Shown: in pieces, positions 8,817 to 17,428 of the stretch
Numbering within the stretch: the stretch's first letter is position 1
Layout: each line of letters opens with the position of its first letter
Assembly: GCA_965140355.1 (NCBI GenBank)
Contig: OZ223194.1
Location: forward strand, 496,001-560,000
DNA length: 64,000 nt
Direction: 5' to 3'
DNA from: Acetobacterium sp965140355
GTDB taxonomy: Bacteria; Bacillota; Clostridia; Eubacteriales; Eubacteriaceae
Translations under genes and position numbers: made by a program
Notes under the pieces: generated by a model
What the model saw: only the letters and a program-made list of their open reading frames with translations
Databases searched by the model: none
What the model was told of the DNA's origin: nothing

Positions 8817-10159
8817 AACAAAGTATGCAGTCCTGGAGTGACCATTTGCGTACTCAAGGCCATTTTAAAGAAACAGATATTATCGAATTGGAAAACCATT
8901 TGCAAGATGAAATAGCTGATTTAATTGCTGTCGGGCTATCTGATGAAGAAGCTTTTTTAATCAGTGTTAAACGTTTTGGCAATGCTCATTCTGTGTCCCG
9001 AGAATACTCAAAAATCTACTCTGAACAATTATGGAAACAATGGACCTCTGAAACCGAACCAACCAAAATTCCTGGCGAAAATCAACGTAACATTATTTTG
9101 GTAATCCTCTTTTCATTTCTTTCCGGCACCTTTTTTAAGCTGCCCGCATTTTGGGGATATACTTTTGGCGATCCGCAATATCAATTGTTTTATTTTGTCA
9201 ACCTGAGTTTTTTTATCTTGCCTTTTATCGCTTTATTCTTCTTATTAAAAAACAAGACTAATCTCAAGATGATTGCCATTATTCTTGGGATCTTCGCCGC
9301 TTCCGCTTTTCTGGTTAATATTTATCCTTCCTATTCACCCGACAATACAAAACTTCTGACGGCACTACATTTACCCCTGTTTTTATGGCTAATCACCGGC
9401 GTTGCCTATATCAAATCAGATTGGCGTAACAGTCAGGAACGTATGAATTTCATTCGTTTTAGCGGTGAATCCGTTATTTATGGGACCCTCATTTTTTGCG
9501 GACTGATTGTTTTAGCCATGTTCACTCAAGCAATATTCTTTGCCATCCAAATTGATGCCAGTTGGTTTATTGAAAACTATCTGATCATTTATGGTGCCAG
9601 CGCAGTTGCGATGATCACCGTGTATTTGGTCGAGACTAAAAAAAGTATTGTCGAAAATTTCGCCCCCGTTCTGGCCAAAATATTCAGTCCCCTTTTTCTA
9701 ATCATTATGATCGCTTTCCTCGTTGTATTGGTCATTTCCGGAAAAAGCCCATTTATTGAAAGAGACTATCTTATTGCCTTTGACTTTATGCTGGCCTTAG
9801 TGCTTGGACTGGTGCTTTACACAATATCTGCCCGAAATCCGTATTCAAAAAATAAATTTTTCGATTATTTGAACCTTGCTCTAATCGTTTCAGCGATGAT
9901 TATTGACAGCCTTGCTTTATCTGCCATCCTTTTTAGGTTATCTGCTTTTGGCATTACCCCGAATAAAATAGCCGCCCTAGGCGAAAATCTCATTTTACTT
10001 ATTAATTTAGGCGGACTTGCCTGGTTATATTGTCGTTTTTTCCTTAAAAAAACAGCTTTCGTAAAGATCGAAAAATGGCAAACCTCATATCTTTACATCT
10101 ACGCTATCTGGTTTGCCATTGTCGCTTTTGCTTTCCCAATCATTTTTGATTTTATCTAA
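8804..10159 (+). CDS. Permease-prefix (HAAS-like) domain multi-spanning membrane protein
   Basis: This 451-residue protein starts at 8804, where GGAGG (8791-8795) precedes ATG; the longer frame upstream lacks support and lies inside the PadR gene. Residues about 1-90 are soluble, helical and acidic (SWSDHLRTQGHFKETDIIELENHLQDE, shown here only as a landmark around residues 9-33). They match the permease prefix/HAAS type of domain that commonly accompanies PadR regulators. The rest is roughly ten hydrophobic segments with short loops. The function is unknown; in this family arrangement the soluble prefix is thought to take part in signalling with the PadR partner. Overlap with padR indicates an operon. 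Confidence 0.75.
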   Translation: MFDLKQSMQSWSDHLRTQGHFKETDIIELENHLQDEIADLIAVGLSDEEAFLISVKRFGNAHSVSREYSKIYSEQLWKQWTSETEPTKIPGENQRNIILVILFSFLSGTFFKLPAFWGYTFGDPQYQLFYFVNLSFFILPFIALFFLLKNKTNLKMIAIILGIFAASAFLVNIYPSYSPDNTKLLTALHLPLFLWLITGVAYIKSDWRNSQERMNFIRFSGESVIYGTLIFCGLIVLAMFTQAIFFAIQIDASWFIENYLIIYGASAVAMITVYLVETKKSIVENFAPVLAKIFSPLFLIIMIAFLVVLVISGKSPFIERDYLIAFDFMLALVLGLVLYTISARNPYSKNKFFDYLNLALIVSAMIIDSLALSAILFRLSAFGITPNKIAALGENLILLINLGGLAWLYCRFFLKKTAFVKIEKWQTSYLYIYAIWFAIVAFAFPIIFDFI

Positions 10160-10194
10160 ATGTCCAACCCATGCAAATAACTTTTTTTCAATCT

Positions 10195-10238
10195 AACACG
10201 GATCAACCATTTAAATAAATGGTTGATCCGTGTTTTTT
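10195..10238. terminator. Bidirectional terminator between convergent genes
   Basis: An 18-bp perfect stem (AACACGGATCAACCATTT and its complement) with a 4-base loop is followed by six T on the + strand. It lies between the convergent membrane protein gene and the GlcG/HbpS-like gene and can serve at least the former. Confidence 0.92.
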
Positions 10239-10253
10239 AATAACTTTTATAAC

Positions 10254-10664
10254 TTATTTTAGTGCATCCAATCCAGCTTGAGCAACCGCCATATCTTCGG
10301 CAACACTACCACCGCTCACGCCGATTCCACCAATAATTTTTTCGTTTTCATAGATGGGAAATCCACCTCCAAATACTACCATTCTACCTTTATCACAAGA
10401 AGCAATCCCAAAAAGTTGACCGGACTCTTTGGCTAAATCAGCAGCGGTATCAGTACTCATTTTCAGAGCTACTGCGGTATACGCTTTATTGGTTGCAATA
10501 TCCATACTGGCTAATAAGGAATCTTCCATCCGGTTAAACAAAACCGTATTTCCTCCTGCATCACAAATAACAATCACCATTGGTACGTCAATTTGAATTG
10601 CTTTTGCAGCTGCCGCTTCAGCCATTTTTTTGGCCATGTCTAGTAGTTTCCCTGTTTTTGTCAT
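10254..10664 (-). CDS. GlcG/HbpS family heme-binding-like protein
   Basis: This 136-residue single-domain protein belongs to the GlcG/HbpS (DUF336, PduO C-terminal-like) family. Visible family marks are VPMVIVICDAGGNTV near the N-terminal third, FNRMEDSLLASMDIATNKAYTA in the middle (landmark only) and the glycine-rich FGGGFPIYEN/GGIGVSGG segments near the C-terminus. The frame is open for ten more codons, but GGAGG lies 5 bases before the ATG at 10664, which fixes the start. Family members bind heme or corrinoid in some cases and are often of unknown role; no partner gene is adjacent. Confidence 0.88.
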   Translation of the reverse strand: MTKTGKLLDMAKKMAEAAAAKAIQIDVPMVIVICDAGGNTVLFNRMEDSLLASMDIATNKAYTAVALKMSTDTAADLAKESGQLFGIASCDKGRMVVFGGGFPIYENEKIIGGIGVSGGSVAEDMAVAQAGLDALK

Positions 10665-11537
10665 TTCTTCCTCCACTTTTTTAATCAATTGCATTCCTTT
10701 TAACCTTATCAGTTTAAATCATTTAGATTCTTAATCACTAATGATCTAAAATGAATGCTTTGTGCTATATATGCAGCAAGTTTTATGCCAAATAATAAAA
10801 ATCGACTAACTGTCGTTCTCGGCGCTGTTTTTAACAAATCGTTCATATTTGGAACATTGACCCCAATGATTCTGTTCGTTTTTTCATCATTTGATCATAT
10901 TTTAATCACTGCTTTTTTTCCTTTTCAAGTTAACTTGCAAAAGTTTAATCTAATAATTTTGTTTAGTGAATGCACTTTTTTCACTAAATTAAACAGATTA
11001 TTTATTTTCTCCCACTCTCAACGCAAATCTTATAATTTTTGATTAATTTAAAAATTTACGAACTTGATCTTTTTTTCACTACAACTTAGTCTCATCTTTA
11101 TCACCATTAACTGTTGGTACGATCGTTACCGCTTTAAATGCTGCCTTGTATTTTAATCCAAATATTTGGCTATCAATAATCTCATTTTTAGATAATAATC
11201 TAAGATGTGCCTCTTAATAAATAAACTGGCGATCAAAATTTCTATATTTGACAATCACTTATTAATCCTAAATAATTAATCACTCTCATTAACTCTTCTG
11301 ACCGCCTTCAATTTTTAAATATTAAACTTTGTCACAAAATTGTTTTTTTTTATGTTTACTCAATATGTTTTTTACTTTATACTAAATCAGTAATGCGTTT
11401 TATTCTTAATATCCCAACTAAATTACCCCTTACCTTTTACTTAAGTTTAAGTTAAACTTTTTGAGGTTACACTTCAAATCCCCTTTTCAAAGTTTTTACT
11501 TTTTTAATATTTTATTATTTTTAGGAGGTTCATTGAT
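10665..11537. other. AT-rich intergenic region, no supported gene
   Basis: About 870 bases separate the GlcG-like gene from MCP3. An open frame of 95 codons on the + strand (10755-11042) has no ribosome binding site and a phenylalanine/serine-rich composition typical of AT-rich noncoding DNA. The only element I can support is a possible promoter near the right end. Confidence 0.6.
11355..11383 (+). promoter_or_regulatory. Possible promoter of MCP3
   Basis: TTTACT (11355-11360), a 17-bp spacer and TATACT (11378-11383) would start transcription near 11390 and give a leader of about 150 bases to MCP3. The -35 is only a 4 of 6 match and the region is AT-rich. Confidence 0.4.
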
Positions 11538-14264
11538 GTGAATTGGATTTATGATTTAAAAATTGGCGTAAAACTTCTTCTAAGTTTTATTTTGGTTTCG
11601 CTTATTGCCGGTATTGTTGGGAGTGTTGGGATTTCTAACCTTCAATCGATCCACGGTCTAAGTGATGAAGTTTACACTAACGTGGTTGGTTCACTTAAAA
11701 CTACCGCGCAATTTTCAACCGCACTTTATCAAATACGTTATGATACCATCGATCTTATTCTGGAAAATGATCCCGAATTAATCAAAAAAGATACACTCTT
11801 AATTTCCAACAATCGAAAAATAATTAACGATCTGATTCCAGACTTCGAAGCAAGCATCCATTCCGAAGAATTAAAAGCAGCCTTTGAAGACTATAAAACG
11901 ACTCAAGTCGAATTAGAAAAACAACTCGATGTTATCCTCAATCTGGCTAGTGAAAACCGCGATTCTGAAGCACTTGCCTTAATGAATGGCGATGGTGCGG
12001 CAATAGTGGCTTTTACAAATAATTTAGCCGCACTGAACAAAGTAATTGATTTAAAAACAGCTGCTGGAAAAGCAAAATTTGATTCTAATACTATTCAGGC
12101 CAACACCTCGGTTATCGTAATGATTATTATCACTCTGCTGGGGATTATCATCGCGATTTGCCTGGGGGCATTCCTTAATTCGATCATTTCTAAACCACTT
12201 AAAAAAATCAATCTTTCATTCAAAGAAATGAGTATGGGAAATTTCAGCTCGCGCTTGAATATGAACCGCAAAGATGAAATCGGAGAAATGGCTTCTTCCG
12301 CCGATGCTTTTTCTGATGAACTTCAAACTGTTGTCATCAATACCATGAATCAGATTTCCAACGGAGATGTCAGTGCTGACATTGAAATTCGCAATGAACA
12401 GGATGAACTACTTCCCGCTTTAAAACAAATCATTGAATCGATTCGCGGTCTAATCGCCGAAACTACTATGCTTTCAACCGCCGCTGTCGCCGGGAAACTT
12501 GAAACCAGAGGACATACCGAGATTTTTAATGGCGGTTATCGCGCCATCGTCGAAGGAATTAACGCGACCTTGGATGCAGTGGTTGGACCATTAGATATCG
12601 CTTCCGATTATGTCGAAAAAATTAGTAGAGGTCAGATCCCCCCCAAACTTGATGAAACCTACTATGGCCATTTCAATACCCTCATGAACAACTTAAATGA
12701 TTGTATTGACGGATTAGGCGCCCTAACTGATGGCAATCGGGTGCTAAAAAAAATTAGTGTTAATGATTTTTCCGAGGTGATGGATATTAACCATCCGGGA
12801 ATTTATGGTGAAATTGCAACGGCTATTAACGCTGTAAATGAACGCCTACTCCGTATTGTTAGGATCTCAACCAATATTGCCAATGGCGATATGAGTGATC
12901 TGGAGAGCCTAAAACAAATTGGTAAACGCAGTGCTAATGATACCTTAAATCCCAGTTTAATCACGATGATCGAAAATATTAATAATCTTGTTCTGGAAAC
13001 CGAAGAGCTGGTTAGTACCGCCGTCGCGGGAGATCTTCAAAGCCGTGGTAACGCCAGCAAGTTTCAGGGTGAATTTGCCAAGGTTATCAGCGGTTTCAAC
13101 AAGACCCTCGAGGCCGTTACACAACCAATGATCGAAGCCGCCGATGTGCTGGTTGAACTTTCGTCAGGAAACCTCAATACAGCAATGATCGGTGATTATA
13201 ATGGCGATCATGCCCAGGTTAAAAAAGCATTCAATGCGACTACCACCTTTCTTTCCCGTTATGTCGGTGAAATCAGCAGTACGCTTGAAAAAATGGGTCA
13301 AGGTAATTTCAATCAGGAAATTTCCGCTGACTATCTAGGCGATTTTGTCGCCATGAAAAACGCATTAAACGCAATTAACGGCAATTTGAGCGCTACGCTA
13401 ACCGAAATTAACGTGGCGGCCAACCAGGTTGAAATGGGCGCCAAACAAATTTCCGATGGCGGACAAGCCTTATCGCAAGGAACCACCGAGCAGGCGAGTG
13501 CTATTGAGGAATTAACAGCATCCATTGAAGAAGTTTCATCAGAAACAAAACGCAACGCCATGAACGCTAATAAAGCTAACGAATTGGCTGTTAATGTCCG
13601 CACGAATGCTGAAATCGGCAATAATCAAATGACCAATATGATTGGTGCTATGGGCGAAATCAATGACTCTTCCAATAACATTTCAAAAATTATTAAAGTC
13701 ATTGATGATATTGCCTTCCAGACCAATATTCTGGCTTTAAATGCCGCAGTAGAAGCGGCCCGGGCCGGCCAGCATGGCAAAGGATTCGCCGTCGTTGCTG
13801 AAGAAGTTCGTACCCTTGCCGCCCGTAGTGCTGAGGCCGCCAAAGAAACCACGGCTTTAATTGAGGGCTCCATTGAAAAAGTGAGTATTGGAACAAAAAT
13901 TGCTGATGATACTGCCGGAGGTTTGAAAAAAATATTGGATGAGATTGTCAAGGTTGCCGATTTAGTTGAAACCATCGCTCGAGCGTCAAACGATCAAGCC
14001 TCAGAAATTGCACAAATCACTCAGGGAATTGAACAAGTTTCCCAGGTGGTTCAAACTAATTCCGCGACTGCCGAAGAAAGTGCCGCCGCCAGTGAAGAAC
14101 TTTCCGGTCAAGCCGAATTATTAAAAGGGATGGTTGATCGTTTTGAAGTTCGGAGTGCTAGTCAAAACACCCCCGCTTCTTTTGAATCACATTCCTCAGC
14201 CACACAAACGACTAGTCGATCATCCGACCCCCAAATTATCTTAGATGATTTGGATAAATATTAA
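11538..14264 (+). CDS. Methyl-accepting chemotaxis protein, four-helix-bundle sensor, poly-HAMP (MCP3)
   Basis: This is a 908-residue chemoreceptor with a GTG start. AGGAGG at 11523-11528 lies 9 bases before it, while the overlapping ATG at 11536 runs straight into TGA. Helix 1 is about residues 12-34, followed by a helical extracellular domain of the 4HB_MCP kind (about 35-190), helix 2 (about 192-214), HAMP, a long run of HAMP-like repeats and the MCP signalling domain with tip FQTNILALNAAVEAARAG near residue 725. The tail ends PQIILDDLDKY. Its N-terminus (NWIYDLKI) matches MCP4 (KWIYDLKI), so these two form a pair with a different sensor type from MCP1/MCP2. It has about 180 more residues of HAMP-like repeats than MCP4. 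Confidence 0.96.
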   Translation: MNWIYDLKIGVKLLLSFILVSLIAGIVGSVGISNLQSIHGLSDEVYTNVVGSLKTTAQFSTALYQIRYDTIDLILENDPELIKKDTLLISNNRKIINDLIPDFEASIHSEELKAAFEDYKTTQVELEKQLDVILNLASENRDSEALALMNGDGAAIVAFTNNLAALNKVIDLKTAAGKAKFDSNTIQANTSVIVMIIITLLGIIIAICLGAFLNSIISKPLKKINLSFKEMSMGNFSSRLNMNRKDEIGEMASSADAFSDELQTVVINTMNQISNGDVSADIEIRNEQDELLPALKQIIESIRGLIAETTMLSTAAVAGKLETRGHTEIFNGGYRAIVEGINATLDAVVGPLDIASDYVEKISRGQIPPKLDETYYGHFNTLMNNLNDCIDGLGALTDGNRVLKKISVNDFSEVMDINHPGIYGEIATAINAVNERLLRIVRISTNIANGDMSDLESLKQIGKRSANDTLNPSLITMIENINNLVLETEELVSTAVAGDLQSRGNASKFQGEFAKVISGFNKTLEAVTQPMIEAADVLVELSSGNLNTAMIGDYNGDHAQVKKAFNATTTFLSRYVGEISSTLEKMGQGNFNQEISADYLGDFVAMKNALNAINGNLSATLTEINVAANQVEMGAKQISDGGQALSQGTTEQASAIEELTASIEEVSSETKRNAMNANKANELAVNVRTNAEIGNNQMTNMIGAMGEINDSSNNISKIIKVIDDIAFQTNILALNAAVEAARAGQHGKGFAVVAEEVRTLAARSAEAAKETTALIEGSIEKVSIGTKIADDTAGGLKKILDEIVKVADLVETIARASNDQASEIAQITQGIEQVSQVVQTNSATAEESAAASEELSGQAELLKGMVDRFEVRSASQNTPASFESHSSATQTTSRSSDPQIILDDLDKY

Positions 14265-14280
14265 ACGCTTTAAACGATAA

Positions 14281-14322
14281 AAAAGCCCGCCAATTTCATG
14301 CTAAAATTGGCGGGCTTTTTTT
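14281..14322 (+). terminator. Rho-independent terminator after MCP3
   Basis: A 16-bp stem, AAAAGCCCGCCAATTT with its complement at 14304-14319, closes a 7-base loop and runs into a T tract, starting 16 bases after the stop. Confidence 0.92.
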
Positions 14323-14442
14323 CATATTGTCTCACCAAACAAACCAAACATTTTTTTAATCCCCCCCTGAATCCACTAACGACATTGTCCCCAAAACGTT
14401 AATATCACCTCACGATCCCTTTGTTAAATCTTCGTGAACATA

Positions 14443-14471
14443 TTTACGCACCCTTTTTTTTATTCTATAAT
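14443..14471 (+). promoter_or_regulatory. Probable promoter of MCP4
   Basis: TTTACG (14443-14448), a 17-bp spacer and TATAAT (14466-14471). Transcription from about 14478 would give a leader of about 225 bases before MCP4. The remainder of the 14323-14704 gap holds nothing else that I can support. Confidence 0.55.
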
Positions 14472-14704
14472 CAATGTATCGGCGATGTAAAAGTTTTTTT
14501 ATAAGTCATTATCTTTTTATCAATTGTTAAACCTGATTTGTTTAACGACAGATATATTTTCCATCAATACCTTTATTCACCAGGTTAATAACCTTTTAAA
14601 TAGATTTCAAGTGCAACTAATTAAGTATCACTGCATTTCAGGCACTCATTAATCAATGCCGGTTTTGCATATCATAACTATTATTTTTCTAAGGAGATTT
14701 ATTT

Positions 14705-16894
14705 ATGAAGTGGATTTATGATTTAAAAATCACCCCAAAACTGCTAATCAGTTTTATTCTCGTCGCTTTGATTTCAGGTATTGTTGGCATGGTTGGCATT
14801 GCCACCATCCAATCGATTAATTCTTCAAGCATTTCTGCCCACACGGATTCAATTTACGCAATCCACACAACGGATGATTTATGGTCCAATTATCAGGAAA
14901 TGCGTTATAACGCCATGGATATGATCTTTGAAAATACCCCGAATGAACTCACTCAGCATGTCAAAATCATGAATGATCACCTTGATGCGATCAACAGCCT
15001 CATCAGCGAATTTGAACCAACCATTAAAAGTGATCTGACTAAAACTGCTTTTGTTGATTTTAAAGCCGCCCACCAAGAATTTGAAAAAGAATTAAACACC
15101 TTAAATAACCTTGCCCTCGAAAATAAAGATGCTGAAGCTTTAGCTCTAATGGATGAATCAGGATTGACAACAAAGGCTTTTGATACTGTTTTATCCCGTC
15201 TTAAACAGGTTTCGGATACCGAAATGTTAAGAACCTCGGATCGGCTGGAAGAAACAACTCAAGAAGCGCAAACATCAACTATCCTGATGATTGTTATCAC
15301 CGTCGTTGGTATTTTACTCGCCATCCTGCTAGGGCTTTTCCTCAGCTCAATCATCGGCAAACCAATCGAAAAAGTCAGTAAAACCTTAAAAGAAATGAGT
15401 ATCGGACAATTTAACACCCGATTAAAAATGAACCGCAACGATGAAATCGGGGAAATGGCTGCTTCTGCCGATACTTTTTCCGATCAACTTCAAAGTGTTG
15501 TGATTGCAACAATGAAGCAACTTTCTCATGGTGATATCAGTGCTACGCTTGAAGCGCGAGGTGAACATGACGAACTGGTGCCCGCATTACAACAAATTAT
15601 TTTTTCCATAAAAGGACTAATTAATGAAACAACCATGCTTTCTCAAGCCGCCGTCGCCGGCAATCTGAAAACTCGCGGAAATACTGCTATTTTTCAAGGC
15701 GGTTATTGTGAAATTATCAGTGGTTTTAATGCCACGCTTGATGCCGTTATCCATCCTCTGACCGAAGCCTCAAAAACCTTAAATGAACTTTCACTTGGTA
15801 ATCTCAACGCCTTAATGGTTGGCGACTATTGCGGTGATCATGCCCAAATCAAGGATTCACTTAACGGCACAATCACCTTTCTCAAACGTGTTATAACGGA
15901 GATTAATGAAACCTTAGCAGAAATGGGCCAGGGTAACTTTAACCAGGAGATCACTTCCGAATATTCTGGTGATTTCCAAACAATCAAACAAGCCTTAAAC
16001 AACATCAACGCCAATCTAAGCCATACCATGAGCGAAATCAATGTTGCCGCCCTTCAAGTCGATATGGGTGCCAAACAGATTTCTGACGGTGGTCAGGCGT
16101 TGTCCCAGGGAACCACCGAACAAGCCAGTTCAATCCAGGAATTAACCGCTTCAATCGAAGAAATTTCAACCGAAACCAGCAAAAATGCTGTCAATGCCAA
16201 TGAAGCCAATAAACTGGCGATCGATGTTCGCTCCAATGCCGAGTTAGGCAATCAACAAATGGAAAAAATGATTGAAGCGATGGAAAACATTAATCAATCA
16301 TCCAATAATATTTCTAAGATCATCAAGGTCATTGATGATATCGCCTTCCAAACCAATATTTTAGCCTTAAATGCCGCCGTTGAAGCGGCCCGAGCCGGAC
16401 AACACGGAAAAGGTTTTGCAGTGGTCGCCGAAGAGGTGCGCAGCCTGGCCGCCCGCAGTGCTGAAGCAGCTAAAGAAACAACCGCTTTAATTGAAGGTTC
16501 CATCGTAAAAGTAAATATTGGTACCAAGATCGCCGATGATACTGCCGCCAGTTTAAAAGAAATCTTAATCCAAATTGATAAAGTCGCCGATTTAGTCGCG
16601 ACGATCGCCCAGGCATCCACCAATCAAGCTTCGGAAATCGGGCAAGTCACCCAGGGGATTGGGCAAGTTTCTACCGTCGTTCAAACAAATTCAGCTACCG
16701 CCGAAGAAAGTGCCGCTGCCAGTGAAGAACTATCGAACCAGGCTGAACTGTTAAAAGCGATGATCGACCGTTTCGAATTAAAAACCGCGAATCCGCCTAA
16801 CAACCGCTCTAATATCTCTTATATAACCCCGCGCGAAACGGCAATCCGATCAGCTAAACCACAAATTATTTTAGACACGGCCGACAAATATTAA
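14705..16894 (+). CDS. Methyl-accepting chemotaxis protein, four-helix-bundle sensor (MCP4)
   Basis: This 729-residue chemoreceptor has helix 1 (about residues 12-34), a helical extracellular domain (about 35-190), helix 2 (about 193-214), HAMP, a shorter set of HAMP-like repeats and an MCP signalling domain (tip near residues 545-562). AAGGAG at 14691-14696 precedes the ATG by 8 bases. The protein ends PQIILDTADKY, the fourth version of the shared tail. Compared with MCP3 it lacks roughly 180 residues of repeat modules while sensor and signalling domains align. The receptors therefore differ in the number of modules between membrane and hairpin. The ligand is unknown. Confidence 0.96.
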   Translation: MKWIYDLKITPKLLISFILVALISGIVGMVGIATIQSINSSSISAHTDSIYAIHTTDDLWSNYQEMRYNAMDMIFENTPNELTQHVKIMNDHLDAINSLISEFEPTIKSDLTKTAFVDFKAAHQEFEKELNTLNNLALENKDAEALALMDESGLTTKAFDTVLSRLKQVSDTEMLRTSDRLEETTQEAQTSTILMIVITVVGILLAILLGLFLSSIIGKPIEKVSKTLKEMSIGQFNTRLKMNRNDEIGEMAASADTFSDQLQSVVIATMKQLSHGDISATLEARGEHDELVPALQQIIFSIKGLINETTMLSQAAVAGNLKTRGNTAIFQGGYCEIISGFNATLDAVIHPLTEASKTLNELSLGNLNALMVGDYCGDHAQIKDSLNGTITFLKRVITEINETLAEMGQGNFNQEITSEYSGDFQTIKQALNNINANLSHTMSEINVAALQVDMGAKQISDGGQALSQGTTEQASSIQELTASIEEISTETSKNAVNANEANKLAIDVRSNAELGNQQMEKMIEAMENINQSSNNISKIIKVIDDIAFQTNILALNAAVEAARAGQHGKGFAVVAEEVRSLAARSAEAAKETTALIEGSIVKVNIGTKIADDTAASLKEILIQIDKVADLVATIAQASTNQASEIGQVTQGIGQVSTVVQTNSATAEESAAASEELSNQAELLKAMIDRFELKTANPPNNRSNISYITPRETAIRSAKPQIILDTADKY

Positions 16895-16923
16895 ACCGAC
16901 AATCCAATAATCAATATAGCCCC

Positions 16924-16962
16924 CCCTCATCCTATTAACGATCACCAGGATGAGGGATTTTT
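16924..16962 (+). terminator. Rho-independent terminator after MCP4
   Basis: CCCTCATCCT (16924-16933) pairs with AGGATGAGGG (16947-16956), with a T-rich tract immediately after. Confidence 0.88.
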
Positions 16963-16973
16963 ATTTTTTTATC

Positions 16974-17002
16974 TTGACATACTCCCAGCAGCCTGTTAAT
17001 AT
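16974..17002 (+). promoter_or_regulatory. Promoter of the GntR/ABC operon
   Basis: TTGACA (16974-16979), a 17-bp spacer and TAATAT (16997-17002). It is followed at once by an inverted repeat (17010-17035) where a repressor could block transcription. Confidence 0.8.
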
Positions 17003-17009
17003 AGCACTA

Positions 17010-17035
17010 TAGTTAGTTAGTCAACTAATTAACTA
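17010..17035. promoter_or_regulatory. Inverted-repeat operator, probable GntR binding site
   Basis: TAGTTAGTTAG (17010-17020) and CTAATTAACTA (17025-17035) are inverted copies with one mismatch and a 4-base spacer, just downstream of the -10 box and before the gntR-type gene. YtrA-type GntR repressors typically bind such sites to control their own operon. Confidence 0.65.
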
Positions 17036-17059
17036 GTATTCTCGAAAGGCGGTGTCCCT

Positions 17060-17428
17060 TTGCATATAAATTTCGAAGATGAACGACCGATTTTCATTCA
17101 AATTGCCGAAGGTATTGAAGACGCAATCTTAACCGGTGCATTTTCCGAAAACGATCAAATTCCATCCATAACTGAATTGTCGGTCAGTTATAAAATCAAT
17201 CCGGCTACCGCTCTCAAAGGTATCGCCATATTGGTAGATGAGGGCATTATTTTTAAAAAGCGAGGTGTCGGTATGTTTGTCGCTCCCGGAGCGGTTTTAA
17301 AGTTACGAGATAAACGCAAAGAATTATTTTATGATCATTACATAAAAAAGCTGATTGAAGAAGCAAATAAACTCGGTATCACACGTACTGAGATCTTGAA
17401 AATGGTAGAAAGAGGTTATACAGAATGA
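17060..17428 (+). CDS. GntR-family regulator, YtrA type
   Basis: This 122-residue protein has an N-terminal winged helix-turn-helix (about residues 8-72; key segments PIFIQIAEGIEDAIL, PSITELSVSYKINPATALK and KKRGVGMFV) and only a short C-terminal dimerisation tail. That is the layout of the YtrA subfamily, which controls neighbouring ABC transporters. The start is TTG at 17060, with AAAGGCGGTG 5 to 6 bases upstream. It overlaps the ABC ATPase gene by four bases (ATGA), so the three genes form an operon. It probably represses the operon through the inverted repeat at 17010-17035. Confidence 0.9.
   Translation: MHINFEDERPIFIQIAEGIEDAILTGAFSENDQIPSITELSVSYKINPATALKGIAILVDEGIIFKKRGVGMFVAPGAVLKLRDKRKELFYDHYIKKLIEEANKLGITRTEILKMVERGYTE

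Noticed and set aside
10755..11042. 95-codon open frame on the + strand
   Set aside because: No ribosome binding site; the Phe/Ser/Leu-rich product is typical of translated AT-rich noncoding DNA.
13331..13975. Long antisense open frames inside MCP3, with similar ones in MCP1, MCP2 and MCP4
   Set aside because: They recur at the same place in each paralogue as mirror frames of the conserved alanine-rich signalling domain; no start signals.
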